NCBI GenBank assembly: GCA_937996655.1
Contig: CALKUK010000012.1
Location: 434,001 to 498,000 of the forward strand
Length of the DNA stretch: 64,000 nt
Reading direction: 5' to 3'
Source: an uncultured Sphingomonadaceae bacterium
GTDB taxonomy: Bacteria > Pseudomonadota > Alphaproteobacteria > Sphingomonadales > Sphingomonadaceae
Program-made: the position numbers and the translations under genes
Shown: positions 1 to 9,396 of the stretch, piece by piece
Layout: the number at the start of each line of letters is the position of its first letter
Numbering within the stretch: the first letter of the stretch is position 1
Notes under the pieces: generated by a model
What the model was told of the DNA's origin: nothing
The model's input: the letters and a program-made list of their open reading frames with translations, nothing else
The model's database searches: none

Positions 1-2022
1 CTGAGCCTGTTGCTCTCCTACCCCGACAGTTTCCAGATGTTCGCCGGGTTGAAGCGTATCGTGATCGACGAGATTCATGCTTTTGCGACGACGAAGCGCG
101 GCGATCTGTTGAACCTCTCGCTCTCACGGTTGCAGACTATCGCCCCGCAGATGCGGCGGGCGGCACTGTCCGCCACCGTCGCTGACCCGGACGAGTATCG
201 CGCTTGGCTGGCACCCGCTGGTGGCGATGTGCGCCTTGTGCAGGGGGACCCGGGTGCCCCGCCACAGCTCGACATTCTTCTCCCCGAAGACCGTGTTCCA
301 TGGGCGGGCCATTCGGGGGCCTATGCTGTCGAACAAGTGATGGCGGAGATTGAGACGCACCAGACGACCATCGTGTTCTGCAATACGCGTGGCCTGTGCG
401 AATTGATCTTTCAGGAATTGTGGAGCGCCAATGAACTGAAGCTCCCCATCGGCATCCACCATGGCAGCCTCGATATTGAGGCGCGCCGCAAGGTGGAGAC
501 TGCGATGGCGGAGGGCCGCATCCGCGCGCTTGTTGCAACCGCCAGCCTCGATCTGGGGGTGGACTGGGGCAATGTCGATTGCGTCATCCAGATGGGCGCG
601 CCCAAGGGCTCTTCCCGCCTGCTCCAACGCATCGGCCGCGCCAATCACCGGCTCGATGAGCCGTCCGAAGCGATCCTCGTGCCGGGCAACCGCTTTGAAT
701 ATCTGGAGGCCTTGGCAGCTTATGATGCCATCCAAGAAGGCGTTCTGGATGGCGAGCCGTTCCGCGCAGGCAGCCTCGATGTCCTTGCTCAACACATCAT
801 GGCCTGCGCCTGTGCCGATGCGTTTGACGCGGCGCAGCTGCTGGCCGAAGTCCGCAGCGCCTATCAATATGCGGACCTGACGCCAGAGATGTTCGCCCGC
901 TTGCTCGATTTCATCGCAACCGGCGGATATGCGTTGCGGGCCTATGACCGGTTCCGCCGCCTGACCAAAGGCAAGGACGGCCTATGGCGCGTCACCCATC
1001 CGCAATTCATCGCGCAGCATCGGCTCAATGCGGGGATCATCGTCGATACGCCGATGCTGGATGTCCGCTTCAAAAATGGACGCCGCCTTGGGCAGTTGGA
1101 TGAGTATTTCGCCGCGAGCCTGATGCCGGGGGACACCTTTGCCTTTTCCGGCATGAGCCTTGAGGTCGAACGCACCGACGGCACCGATCTGATCGTGCGG
1201 GCCACGACCAAGAAAGCGCGCATCCCCAGCTATATGGGCGCGCGGATGCCGCTGACGACGCATCTGGCGTCGCGCGTGCGGCAGTTTCTTTATGACCGGA
1301 ACAGCTGGGCACGCTTTCCCGGAGATGTGCGTGAATGGCTGGAGATGCAGGCGCGTGTTTCGACCATCCCGGCACCGGGGGAACTGCTCGTCGAAACCTT
1401 CCCGCATGAAGAGATGCACTATCTCGTCATCTACAGCTTTGAAGGGTGGAATGCGCATCAGTCGCTCGCGATGCTCATCACGCGGCGGATGGAGGCCCGC
1501 GGGCTGCACCCCATTGGCTTTGTCGCCAATGACTATAGCTTTGCGATCTGGAGCTTGGAGCCGGTCGAGCATCCCGAAGAGCTTCTGTCGCGCGACATCA
1601 TGACCGATGAGTTCATCGACTGGGTTGAGAATTCCGCGCTGCTGAAACGCGCCTTCCGCGAAGTGGCCGTGATTGGCGGGCTGGTGGAACGGCAGATCCC
1701 CGGAAAGCGCAAGACAGGGCGGCAGGTGACGTTTTCAACCGACCTTATCTACGATGTGCTGCGTAAATATGAGCCGGACCATCTGCTGATCGAGGCAGCT
1801 TGGGCCGATGCGCGGACGCGGATGGCCGATGTCGGGCGTCTGGGCGCGCTGCTCGATCGCGCCACGCAAACCATGGTCCACCGCACGCTCACGCGGATCA
1901 GCCCGCTTGCCGTGCCCGTGATGGCGATCATCGGGCAGGAAAGCGTCGCGCAAGGTGCGGCAGACGACCAAATCCTGTTTGAGGCGGAAACACTGGCGCG
2001 CGCCGCGATGCAGGCCGACTGA
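1..2022 (+). CDS. Lhr-type DEXH-box helicase, 3' part (truncated by window edge)
   Basis: This is the C-terminal 673 residues of a superfamily 2 helicase; the frame is open from base 1, so the start lies upstream. The Walker B box reads DEIH, followed by SAT (motif III). The second RecA domain has VFCNTR and the arginine-finger motif QRIGRANHR. A long Lhr-type C-terminal DEAD/H-associated region follows. The family is the ligase-associated DNA damage response helicase, usually encoded beside an ATP-dependent DNA ligase and a metallophosphoesterase (PdeM). No PdeM gene follows here; a ligase would have to lie to the left. An ATP-dependent 3'-5' helicase role in DNA repair is inferred from the family. 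Confidence 0.88.
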   Translation: MSLLLSYPDSFQMFAGLKRIVIDEIHAFATTKRGDLLNLSLSRLQTIAPQMRRAALSATVADPDEYRAWLAPAGGDVRLVQGDPGAPPQLDILLPEDRVPWAGHSGAYAVEQVMAEIETHQTTIVFCNTRGLCELIFQELWSANELKLPIGIHHGSLDIEARRKVETAMAEGRIRALVATASLDLGVDWGNVDCVIQMGAPKGSSRLLQRIGRANHRLDEPSEAILVPGNRFEYLEALAAYDAIQEGVLDGEPFRAGSLDVLAQHIMACACADAFDAAQLLAEVRSAYQYADLTPEMFARLLDFIATGGYALRAYDRFRRLTKGKDGLWRVTHPQFIAQHRLNAGIIVDTPMLDVRFKNGRRLGQLDEYFAASLMPGDTFAFSGMSLEVERTDGTDLIVRATTKKARIPSYMGARMPLTTHLASRVRQFLYDRNSWARFPGDVREWLEMQARVSTIPAPGELLVETFPHEEMHYLVIYSFEGWNAHQSLAMLITRRMEARGLHPIGFVANDYSFAIWSLEPVEHPEELLSRDIMTDEFIDWVENSALLKRAFREVAVIGGLVERQIPGKRKTGRQVTFSTDLIYDVLRKYEPDHLLIEAAWADARTRMADVGRLGALLDRATQTMVHRTLTRISPLAVPVMAIIGQESVAQGAADDQILFEAETLARAAMQAD

Positions 2023-2110
2023 TCCGCGATGTCTTTGCATCGCCAGTCCGGCAATGCTATCCTGCCATTCCGGCGACAATGAAAACAGCCGGGGCTCTGA
2101 GGAGAGGACC

Positions 2111-3118
2111 ATGCGCATTCAAGGCTTAGCTGCCGCGCTGCTTGTCGCTGCACCTGCATTCGCCGCCACCCCCGGACAGATCGCCCCTGGACAGATCGCA
2201 CCGGGGTCGATTTTGGGCGATGCCGCGTCTGCTGCGACCACGGTTGAGGCCGGGGAAGACCAATCCAAAAGGATGACGGTGCCTGTCACCATCAATGGGC
2301 AGGGTCCCTTTCAGTTTGTCATTGATACCGGGGCCGACCGCACCGTCATTTCCAAGGAACTGGCCGAACAACTGGCGCTGCCCAAATCAGGCACCGCCAA
2401 GCTTCACGCTATGGGTGGCACGGGGCAGGTGACGATCGTTAAGATTGACCGGTTTCAGGTGTCCGACAAAATCAGCCGGAAGGTGAAGGCGGCGGCGCTG
2501 TCTCGCAAATTTCTGGGCGCGGATGGCCTGATCGGTATCGATAGCCTGAAGGGCCAGCGGATCGTGATGGATTTTCAGGCCGGATCGATGACGCTGCAGG
2601 CTTCTGATACGCCGGAAGATGATCTGCCCGATGGCGCTGACGTGATCGTGGTGACCGCGCGGACACGGCTGGGTCAGCTTGTCCTCGCCGATGCGGATGC
2701 CAATGGGCAGAAGGTTTGGGTCATAGTCGATACCGGCGCTCAGAACAGCGTGGGGAACAACCGCCTGCGCAAGTTGATGGTGGCGCGTAATCCGGCAACT
2801 GTGGTTAAGCCGATTCAGATGATCGACGTGCTCGGGAAATCGACGCCTGCCGATTATACGGTCGTCAACCGTCTGCGGATTGGCGGGGTGATGCTGGGCA
2901 ATGCCGCGCTCGCCTTTGCCGATGCGCACCCCTTCAAACTGTTTGAGCTGGAGGGCAAACCGTCCATGCTGCTCGGCATGGAGAGCCTGCGGGTCTTTCA
3001 GCGTGTGTCAGTCGATTTCGCGGCGCGGAAGGTCAAGTTCCTGATGCCATCCGGAATGGCGCCGCCCAGCGACCGTCTGGCGCAGGATGCGGCCAAAATG
3101 AAAGCCGGGGCACCCTAG
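2111..3118 (+). CDS. Secreted/periplasmic protein with two retropepsin-like aspartic protease domains
   Basis: The 335-residue product starts at the ATG preceded by GAGGAGAGGACC; an in-frame upstream extension lacks a better signal. It has a signal peptide (residues 1 to about 19), then a short repeat GQIAPGQIAP. Two retropepsin-like domains follow, each with a catalytic DTGA motif: FVIDTGADRTVIS (D72) and VIVDTGAQNSV (D207). Retroviral-type proteases act as dimers of one-motif subunits, so two domains in one chain suggest an intramolecular dimer like pepsin. Substrate is unknown; an envelope location is inferred. The gene converges on 3115-3591 and the two TAG stops share CTAG. Confidence 0.75.
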   Translation: MRIQGLAAALLVAAPAFAATPGQIAPGQIAPGSILGDAASAATTVEAGEDQSKRMTVPVTINGQGPFQFVIDTGADRTVISKELAEQLALPKSGTAKLHAMGGTGQVTIVKIDRFQVSDKISRKVKAAALSRKFLGADGLIGIDSLKGQRIVMDFQAGSMTLQASDTPEDDLPDGADVIVVTARTRLGQLVLADADANGQKVWVIVDTGAQNSVGNNRLRKLMVARNPATVVKPIQMIDVLGKSTPADYTVVNRLRIGGVMLGNAALAFADAHPFKLFELEGKPSMLLGMESLRVFQRVSVDFAARKVKFLMPSGMAPPSDRLAQDAAKMKAGAP

Positions 3119-3591
3119 CGGTTGATGCAGCCCAGTGCGGCCGCGTCGATAGCAGTAGCCGCGCCCTTCAGGCGATAGGTGTCGGCAAAGGCACGGCCAT
3201 CCTTGGCGACAGATGAGACGCTCATGCTGCGGGCCGAGCGGATTTTCGCGATGATGAAGGCGTCATGGCGCGGGGAGGGCGCCCAGGCGTCATATTGACC
3301 GGCGACGAGCCGCCAGCGGCGGTCCCCCACCGTCAGCATGACGTCTGCTGAGGGGCGACGTTCTTGGCTCAGTCGGATGTGCAACTGGCTGCGGACGTTG
3401 CGGTCCGGCCAATGGCCGACGCTGGCAAAAGGCCGCCATGCGCCCTTATTCTCTTCCACAGGCTCCGCAATTGCAAAGCAGCGATAGGGGTTTTGATCCT
3501 TGAAGGCGCCCCAACCGTCAAAAATGCCCAAAGCGTCTCGTGCTTGCGCCGCACCGCCGAGGAGGACCGCAAGGACGAGGGCCCGTTTCAT
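3115..3591 (-). CDS. Small secreted protein, possibly IalB-like
   Basis: The 158-residue protein has an N-terminal signal peptide (about 17 residues ending in AQA) and a compact beta-rich body with Cys near both ends (PYRCFAIAEP and LGCINR), which could form a disulfide. The pattern FxxWxAF...RCFAIAEP resembles invasion-associated locus B (IalB)-like proteins of alphaproteobacteria, but I am not certain. Its ATG overlaps the TGA of the upstream phosphatase gene (ATGA), so the two are translationally coupled. No enzymatic motif is visible. Confidence 0.6.
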   Translation of the reverse strand: MKRALVLAVLLGGAAQARDALGIFDGWGAFKDQNPYRCFAIAEPVEENKGAWRPFASVGHWPDRNVRSQLHIRLSQERRPSADVMLTVGDRRWRLVAGQYDAWAPSPRHDAFIIAKIRSARSMSVSSVAKDGRAFADTYRLKGAATAIDAAALGCINR

Positions 3592-4223
3592 GCGTGGTGG
3601 GTTCCGCCGCCCTGTCGCACGATCTGTTCCACTCCATTTTCGATGACGACCATGGTGCCTTGCGGCAGGCTGGGGGCTATGGGTGCCTTCCAGGGCTCTT
3701 TGGCCTCCAGCCCGAGCAGAAGGCCGCGCAGCACGCGGCTGGACATGCCATGCATCAGGACCAGCCGGTCGCCCTCGATATGGGCGGTATCATTGATCCA
3801 ACTGGTCAGCCGTGCGGCGATTTCGTCATACCATTCCCCGCCCGGCGCGCGGACGCTGAACAGGCTCGTCTCGGCGTCTACAATCGGCCCGATCTCATCC
3901 ATGATCTCGGCATAGGTTCGCCCCGCCCAATCCCCGACATTGATTTCAAACAGGCGCGGGTCATGTTTGGCGAGATGCCAGTCCTGCTCGATATGCTCAC
4001 AGATAACAGCCAAGGTCTGCAGCGCGCGGCCGGAGGGGGAGGACCAGAGGTGCAGCGGTTTGCCGGCCCCGATATAGGCCGCGAGCTCCGCGCCCATGGC
4101 GTCGGCCTGCGCGAATCCGGTGCGGGTCAGCGGCGTATCGCGCTTGTCGCCTTGCATCCTTTTTGCGAAGTTGAACACGGTCTCGCCATGGCGAGCGATG
4201 AAGATGCGGCCCTTGAGTGTCAT
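3588..4223 (-). CDS. Histidine phosphatase family protein (phosphoglycerate mutase-like)
   Basis: This 211-residue protein has the phosphohistidine RHGE motif at residues 11-14 (IARHGETVF) and the second catalytic histidine in LVLMHGMSSRVLRG. These are hallmarks of the histidine phosphatase superfamily. I chose the ATG at 4223 because it puts RHGE close to the N terminus; the open frame continues to 4388 but would overlap the dnaN start and add an unconserved leader. The gene is divergent from dnaN and coupled by ATGA to the small secreted protein. The substrate (sugar phosphate, nucleotide or other) cannot be told from sequence. Confidence 0.85.
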   Translation of the reverse strand: MTLKGRIFIARHGETVFNFAKRMQGDKRDTPLTRTGFAQADAMGAELAAYIGAGKPLHLWSSPSGRALQTLAVICEHIEQDWHLAKHDPRLFEINVGDWAGRTYAEIMDEIGPIVDAETSLFSVRAPGGEWYDEIAARLTSWINDTAHIEGDRLVLMHGMSSRVLRGLLLGLEAKEPWKAPIAPSLPQGTMVVIENGVEQIVRQGGGTHHA

Positions 4224-4363
4224 GGGCAGCGCTTTTCCCACAATTTTCTCCAATGGCAAGCGGCGCGCGGACTTGCCCGCAGGCACATTCTTGTCCATGA
4301 CCGTTCGCGAAACCAAAAGTCCCTGTTCATCAGGGGTGTCAGACCATCTTTCGGGGGTTTTGA

Positions 4364-5479
4364 ATGAAGGCGACGATCGAACGTGCAAACCTGCTCAGGA
4401 GCCTCGGACATATCCAGTCCGTGGTGGAGCGTCGCAACACGATCCCGATTCTCTCGAACGTGCTGATTGAAGCACTGTCGGATGGCTCGATGCGGCTGAT
4501 GGCAACCGATCTTGATCTCCAGATCAATGAAACGATGGAGGCCGCCAGCGTTGAAGTGGCGGGCTCGACCACCGTTTCCGCCCACACGCTGTTCGACATT
4601 GTGCGAAAGCTGCCGGAAGGCACGCAGGTCTCTCTGACCGCATCCGACGGCAAGATGCAGGTTGTCGCAGCGCGCTCACGCTACAGCCTCAACACGCTCC
4701 CGCGCGATGACTTCCCGATCATTGCCGAAGGCGAACTGCCGACGAAGTTTGAACTGCCTGCCGTCACGCTGCGCCAGATGATCGACAAGACGCGTTTTGC
4801 GATTTCGACCGAAGAAACGCGCTATTATCTCAACGGCATCTTCCTGCATGTGGGTGATGATGGGCAGCCTGTGCTGAAGGCTGCGGCGACCGACGGTCAT
4901 CGTCTCGCCCGCGTCACCGTGCCGCGCCCCGAAGGCGCAGAAGGCATGCCGGACATCATCATCCCGCGCAAATGCGTGGCCGAGCTGCGCAAGCTGCTCG
5001 ATGAGGTGGAAGGCACGGTTGAAGTCACTCTGTCAGCAACGAAGATTCGCTTTGGCCTCGGCACTGCTGTCCTGACCTCCAAGCTGATCGACGGCACCTT
5101 CCCGGATTATAACCGCGTCATCCCCACCGGGAATGACAAGATCCTGAAGATTGACCCGAAGGCTTTCATGTCGGGCGTGGACCGCGTGTCGACGATCGCG
5201 CTGGAAAAGACCCGTGCTGTGAAAATGGCGCTGGAGCCAGACCGGATCACCCTGTCAGTCACGTCGCCTGAAAACGGCACGGCTGCAGAAGAAGTCCCCG
5301 GCGAATATGGCTCGGAAGGGTTCGAAATCGGCTTTAATGCCCGCTATCTGATGGACATTTTGAGCCAGATCGAAAGCGAAACGGTGGAAGTGCATCTGGC
5401 AGACGCCGCAGCGCCAACGCTGATTCGTGAAAACGATAAGTCGTCCGCTCTCTATGTATTGATGCCGATGCGCGTTTAA
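4364..5479 (+). CDS. dnaN: DNA polymerase III beta subunit (sliding clamp)
   Basis: At 371 residues this is the usual DnaN length, and the N terminus (MKATIERANLLRSLGHIQSV) is typical of alphaproteobacterial clamps. Three clamp domains are present and the protein ends in the conserved YVLMPMRV. As a dimeric ring it tethers polymerase III to DNA. It stands apart from dnaA and recF here, between a divergent phosphatase and a convergent membrane gene. A run of G precedes the ATG by about 8 bases as a Shine-Dalgarno. Its TAA overlaps the stop of the next gene in TTAA. Confidence 0.97.
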   Translation: MKATIERANLLRSLGHIQSVVERRNTIPILSNVLIEALSDGSMRLMATDLDLQINETMEAASVEVAGSTTVSAHTLFDIVRKLPEGTQVSLTASDGKMQVVAARSRYSLNTLPRDDFPIIAEGELPTKFELPAVTLRQMIDKTRFAISTEETRYYLNGIFLHVGDDGQPVLKAAATDGHRLARVTVPRPEGAEGMPDIIIPRKCVAELRKLLDEVEGTVEVTLSATKIRFGLGTAVLTSKLIDGTFPDYNRVIPTGNDKILKIDPKAFMSGVDRVSTIALEKTRAVKMALEPDRITLSVTSPENGTAAEEVPGEYGSEGFEIGFNARYLMDILSQIESETVEVHLADAAAPTLIRENDKSSALYVLMPMRV

Positions 5480-6087
5480 CGCGCGTCGGTTTTCACCTTC
5501 GGCACGGCGAACAGCGACTGGAGCATTCGTCGAACGGCGATGAGCAGAGCGATAGCACCCAGCAAGAGTGCAACCGCGACAAGCCCGGCAGCGACCGGCT
5601 GTTGCAGCACGAGATAGAGCAGCCCGCCCGTTACAATGTCTTCGCCGGTGGACACCGCCACATTGCTGAACGGCTCCGGGCTTGCGTTGACGATGGCACG
5701 CGTGCCGGCCTTGGCCCCATGGCTCACCAGAGCGGCGCTGCCGCCGAGGAGAAGCGCCACGACCTGCCAGGTCGTGTTCGACGGATCGACAATTGCCATC
5801 GCGAGCAGCGCGCCGCCAATAGGGCGGATCGCGGTGTGGACTGAGTCCCATAGCGAATCGAGCCAGGCGATCTTGTCGGCAAAGAATTCGGCCACCAGAC
5901 CCAGTCCCGATGCGCCAATGACCCAGGGGCTGGCCAATACTTGAAGCCCAGCGACATGTTCCGGCGCTTGGATCAGGCCGAAATACATGGCGAGACCGGT
6001 GCCGAAAACACACAGATACAGCCGCCATCCGGCGAGAAGGCTAACGCTGGCAGCGACGCCGAGAAGTTCGACAATACCCATCATCAT
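5476..6087 (-). CDS. DUF4126 family integral membrane protein
   Basis: The 203-residue product is mostly hydrophobic, with about five or six membrane segments. It carries the DUF4126 features: an N-terminal GVAASVSLLAGWRLY helix, a FFADKIAWLDSLWDSVHTAIRPIGGALLA stretch seen in segments, and a glycine-rich SHGAKAGTRAIVN loop. The family function is unknown. It converges on dnaN with a 4-base stop overlap. The first codons offer three consecutive ATGs, so the exact start is uncertain by two residues. Confidence 0.75.
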   Translation of the reverse strand: MMMGIVELLGVAASVSLLAGWRLYLCVFGTGLAMYFGLIQAPEHVAGLQVLASPWVIGASGLGLVAEFFADKIAWLDSLWDSVHTAIRPIGGALLAMAIVDPSNTTWQVVALLLGGSAALVSHGAKAGTRAIVNASPEPFSNVAVSTGEDIVTGGLLYLVLQQPVAAGLVAVALLLGAIALLIAVRRMLQSLFAVPKVKTDAR

Positions 6088-6180
6088 CCCCCACCGACCC
6101 CACTGGTCGAGTTAGCAGCTTGTCCCTTCGCGCGCTGTGGTTCAAGACGAGAGTGACGGCACCACAGCCGCAGGAGAGAG

Positions 6181-6975
6181 ATGCGCGTGAATATCGAAAC
6201 CGGTGATCCCGAATTCTTGGTCCCCGCCATTCCGGCCGCGACGTTGATTCTCTTTCGTGAACGCGCCGACGGGGCACCCGAATTGCTGTTGGTGGAACGC
6301 TCTAAGGGCATGGCCTTTGCTGGCGGGGCCATTGTGTTTCCCGGCGGCCGCATCGATGCCGATGATCATCTTCTGGCCGACCGCCACGCCCATATTGAGC
6401 GGGAATGTGCGGCAGCCCGCATCGCTGCCATCCGTGAAACCATTGAGGAATCGGGTGTCCCCATCGGCCTGACGACCACGCCGCCTTCGGGCTGGCTGGA
6501 GGAGGCGCGCAAAGCGCTCCACAACCGGCAAATGTTCAGCGAGCTGCTGGATGCCGCAGAGCTTGAGCTGGATCTGGAGCAGCTCGTGCCCTTTGCCCGC
6601 TGGCGACCGAATTTTAAGGAAGCGCGCGTGTTCGACACGCGCTTCTACATTGCCCGCGCACCGGATGATCTGCCCGAAGCCATTGTTGATGCGACCGAAA
6701 ATGTCCGCACCTTTTGGGACAGCGCACAGGCGACCATCGATGCGGCCTTGCGCGGCGACGTCCATGTCATCTTCCCGACGCACCGCAATCTGGAGAGGCT
6801 GGCGCTGTTCGACAGTTTCGACGCAGCGGCAGAGCATGCCCGCGCCATCCCGGTGCGCATGTGCACCCCATGGGTTGAAAAGAAGGGCGACGAAACCTGG
6901 CTCTGCATCCCCGATGATCTTGGCTATCCCGTGACCCGCGAAAGTTTCCGCACGGCGAAGAGCGCGGGGGACTAG
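6181..6975 (+). CDS. Nudix hydrolase, NUDT19-like
   Basis: The 264-residue protein has a Nudix box with the REXXEE core in AAIRETIEESGVPIG, preceded by FPGGRID. The stretch between the glycines and REXXEE is longer than in the standard 23-residue box. This long insertion is typical of the NUDT19 (RP2p-like) subgroup, whose members hydrolyse CoA or acyl-CoA. The start follows a strong CAGGAGAGAG site. The gene runs toward the ThDP enzyme gene, its stop being only 3 bases from that stop. CoA derivatives as substrate are inferred only. Confidence 0.85.
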   Translation: MRVNIETGDPEFLVPAIPAATLILFRERADGAPELLLVERSKGMAFAGGAIVFPGGRIDADDHLLADRHAHIERECAAARIAAIRETIEESGVPIGLTTTPPSGWLEEARKALHNRQMFSELLDAAELELDLEQLVPFARWRPNFKEARVFDTRFYIARAPDDLPEAIVDATENVRTFWDSAQATIDAALRGDVHVIFPTHRNLERLALFDSFDAAAEHARAIPVRMCTPWVEKKGDETWLCIPDDLGYPVTRESFRTAKSAGD

Positions 6976-6978
6976 GGC

Positions 6979-8634
6979 CTACTTCCCCCGCAGCGCCGAA
7001 ATCGTTGTCCCCGCGCTTATACGTTCCGGGTCGGTCTTCAGATGAAGCAGCCGCAAGCCTGAGCGGGCTTTGGCCTCGGCCAGCGCCGGCGCAAACGCGG
7101 CTGTCGTTTCCACCGTCGCTGCCCAGCCGCCATAAGCGCGGGCGAGGTCTGCAAAGTTCGGGTTCGACAGGCCCGTGCCGGACACGCGCGTTGGGTATTC
7201 GCGCTCCTGATGCATGCGGATGGTGCCGTAGACGCCGTTGTCGACGACGATCACGATGATGTCGCAGCCATATTGCATGGCGGTTGCCAGCTCCTGCCCG
7301 TTCATCATGAAATCGCCGTCACCGGCCAAGGCGACGACGGTCTGGTCGGGGCGACGCAGCGCTGCGGCGACTGCGGCGGGTGGGCCATAGCCCATCGCCC
7401 CTGCCGTTGGCGCCAATTGGGTGCCAAGGCCGCCATAGGGCCAATAGCGATGCCACCAGCCCGAGAAGTTGCCTGCGCCGTTGCAGATAATTGTATCGGC
7501 GGGAAGCGCGTCCCGCATGGCTGCAACGCATTGTCCCAGATCGACTTTCGTTTCGAACGCAGCTGGGGTGTTCCAAGCCTGCCATTCGGCATGGGCATCC
7601 GCGCCCGCCGCTGTGGGGGATGCCGGAGCCGGAAGCGCCGCTGCGGCCTCTGCAAAGCGCGTCATGTCGGCGCAGATGGTGAGGTCGGCGCGGTAGACGT
7701 GGTTCAGTTCATTGGGGTCCGGGTGGACGTGAATCAGCAGCTGCCCGGGATGGTCTGGCGTGACGAGGGTGTAGCTGTCTGTCGTGGCTTCCCCCAGTCG
7801 CGCGCCGACGGCGAGCACAAGGTCGGCAGCCTTGATGCGCGCGACGAGTTTCGGGTTCGGGCCATAGCCGAGATTGCCTGCCCAAATGGGTGAACTGTTT
7901 GAGATGGCATCCTGACGGCGGAAACCAGCCGCAACAGGCAGGCCCCAGCTTTCAGCGAATTTCTGAAAATCCCTCGCCGCCTGAGGCGTCCATCCTGCAC
8001 CGCCGATGATCGCGACGGGAGCTTTTGCCGCTGACAGCCGCGCGGCAAGGTCTGCCATCTGCGCCGGATGGGCAGCTTGCACAACGGGGTCCAGACGTGG
8101 CCGGTCCAGCGCCTCTGCGCGCTCACACAGCATATCTTCCGGCAGCGCCAGCACGACCGGTCCCGGCCGTCCCGACATGGCGACGTTGAAGGCCCGGGCG
8201 ACATATTCAGGGATGCGCGCCGCATCATCAATGCGGGCCGCCCATTTGCACAGTGGCCCAAACATGGCGGCAAAGTCGACTTCCTGAAAGCCTTCACGGT
8301 CTTTCATGCCCCGGTCGACATCGCCGATGAACAGGATCATCGGTTGCGAATCCTGCATGGCGACATGAACGCCAATCGAGGCGTTGGTGGCCCCCGGCCC
8401 TCTTGTCACGAAGGCAATGCCGGGACGTCCGGTCAATGTGCCATCGGCACAGGCCATGAAGGTGACGCCGCCTTCCTGACGGCAAACCACATTCTGAATC
8501 TGCGGGCTGTCGTGCAGGGCGTCGAGCACCGCGAGGAAGCTTTCGCCGGGAACGGAAAAGATGCGGTCGCAGCCCTGGATCACCAACTGATCAACGAGGA
8601 TGCGCCCGCCGGTGCGTGTCTTGGTCATAGTCAT
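6979..8634 (-). CDS. ThDP-dependent enzyme, acetolactate synthase-like
   Basis: The 551-residue protein has the three-domain architecture of the acetohydroxyacid synthase/2-oxoacid decarboxylase family. The cofactor-activating Glu is in VPGESF (E31), and the C-terminal ThDP/Mg motif is GDGDF followed by VDNGVYG. It is not obviously IlvB: no regulatory IlvH subunit gene is adjacent and there is no ilvC. It is the last gene of a leftward run containing succinate-semialdehyde dehydrogenase, so a 2-oxoacid decarboxylase (for example of 2-oxoglutarate) is possible. That assignment is inference; the substrate is unknown. Confidence 0.82.
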   Translation of the reverse strand: MTMTKTRTGGRILVDQLVIQGCDRIFSVPGESFLAVLDALHDSPQIQNVVCRQEGGVTFMACADGTLTGRPGIAFVTRGPGATNASIGVHVAMQDSQPMILFIGDVDRGMKDREGFQEVDFAAMFGPLCKWAARIDDAARIPEYVARAFNVAMSGRPGPVVLALPEDMLCERAEALDRPRLDPVVQAAHPAQMADLAARLSAAKAPVAIIGGAGWTPQAARDFQKFAESWGLPVAAGFRRQDAISNSSPIWAGNLGYGPNPKLVARIKAADLVLAVGARLGEATTDSYTLVTPDHPGQLLIHVHPDPNELNHVYRADLTICADMTRFAEAAAALPAPASPTAAGADAHAEWQAWNTPAAFETKVDLGQCVAAMRDALPADTIICNGAGNFSGWWHRYWPYGGLGTQLAPTAGAMGYGPPAAVAAALRRPDQTVVALAGDGDFMMNGQELATAMQYGCDIIVIVVDNGVYGTIRMHQEREYPTRVSGTGLSNPNFADLARAYGGWAATVETTAAFAPALAEAKARSGLRLLHLKTDPERISAGTTISALRGK

Positions 8635-8671
8635 GGTCTGTCTTTAGGCGCGAAGGCGGGCCGTTGGAAGA

Positions 8672-9025
8672 TCACGCCTCGGGTCGGGTCCACAGCCAGT
8701 TGAGGCAGATCGCGGCGACGATGGGCGGGATCGCGGCATAGGGCCAATGCATCGTCCAGAGTCCGAGCAGGATACTGACCGCAAACGCGCCGGTCGCGGC
8801 CAGCTTCCCCTTACGGCTGATCGCGCCCTTTTGCCGCCAGGCGCGGATATGCGGTCCGAAGGTGGGATGGCCGAGCAGCTTGGCTTCCCATGCAGGGTTC
8901 CCGCGCGCAAAACAGAACGCCGCGAGGATGACGAACGGCACCGTCGGCAACAGCGGCAGAACGGCGCCAATCGCGCCAAGGCCCAGCGACACAGCGCCCG
9001 CCGCAACCCAAAGGGGTCGCGTCAT
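8672..9025 (-). CDS. DUF454 (YbaN-like) inner-membrane protein
   Basis: The 117-residue protein has the DUF454 layout: a first membrane hairpin (GAVSLGLGAIGAVLPLLPTVP), the conserved FCFARGNP and LGHPTFGPHIRAWR segments, then a second hydrophobic pair. The ATG at 9025 is preceded by GGCGGGA and is preferred to an upstream TTG at 9043. The family function is unknown. It lies 37 bases upstream of the ThDP enzyme gene on the same strand and is probably co-transcribed. Confidence 0.82.
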   Translation of the reverse strand: MTRPLWVAAGAVSLGLGAIGAVLPLLPTVPFVILAAFCFARGNPAWEAKLLGHPTFGPHIRAWRQKGAISRKGKLAATGAFAVSILLGLWTMHWPYAAIPPIVAAICLNWLWTRPEA

Positions 9026-9103
9026 CGAATTATCCCGCCGCAAACCATGGCTACCGTTTAAGGCAGACAGACGCGACTGGCTATTGCAGAAAGTCCGTGC
9101 CGC

Positions 9104-9292
9104 TTAACGGCGTGGACAGGTGCTCATCCCGACCAGACGGTAGAGCGGGCAGAAGCCGACAAGGCCGGTGAGCAACGGAACGATGCCGATCCAGCCCCAA
9201 GCTGCCTTTGGCCCGACAAAGACCATTGCGATCAAGGCGATACCAACGATGACGCGCAGCGCGCGGTCGAGTGACCCTTCATTGTGGCGCAT
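9104..9292 (-). CDS. DUF2892 small membrane protein
   Basis: The 62-residue protein begins MRHNEGSLDRALRVIVG and has two hydrophobic helices ending in GFCPLYRLVGMSTCPRR, the usual DUF2892 (YgaP C-terminal-like) pattern. The ATG at 9292 follows a good AAAGGAAAA site, whereas the open frame upstream of it has no such signal. Free-standing DUF2892 proteins have no established role; in YgaP the same module anchors a rhodanese domain. Confidence 0.82.
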   Translation of the reverse strand: MRHNEGSLDRALRVIVGIALIAMVFVGPKAAWGWIGIVPLLTGLVGFCPLYRLVGMSTCPRR

Positions 9293-9396
9293 GATGTTTT
9301 CCTTTGCAGCACTATACAGCATCGCCAACATCTGCGCGTCATGAGCGCGTGTCATTGACCTCGATCATCAAAGCATGTGGATCCCGGAGGTCCAGC

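Noticed and set aside
1955..2110. Upstream extension of the aspartic protease into the helicase gene
   Set aside because: It would put a non-family leader before a clear signal peptide; the ATG at 2111 has a good ribosome-binding site.
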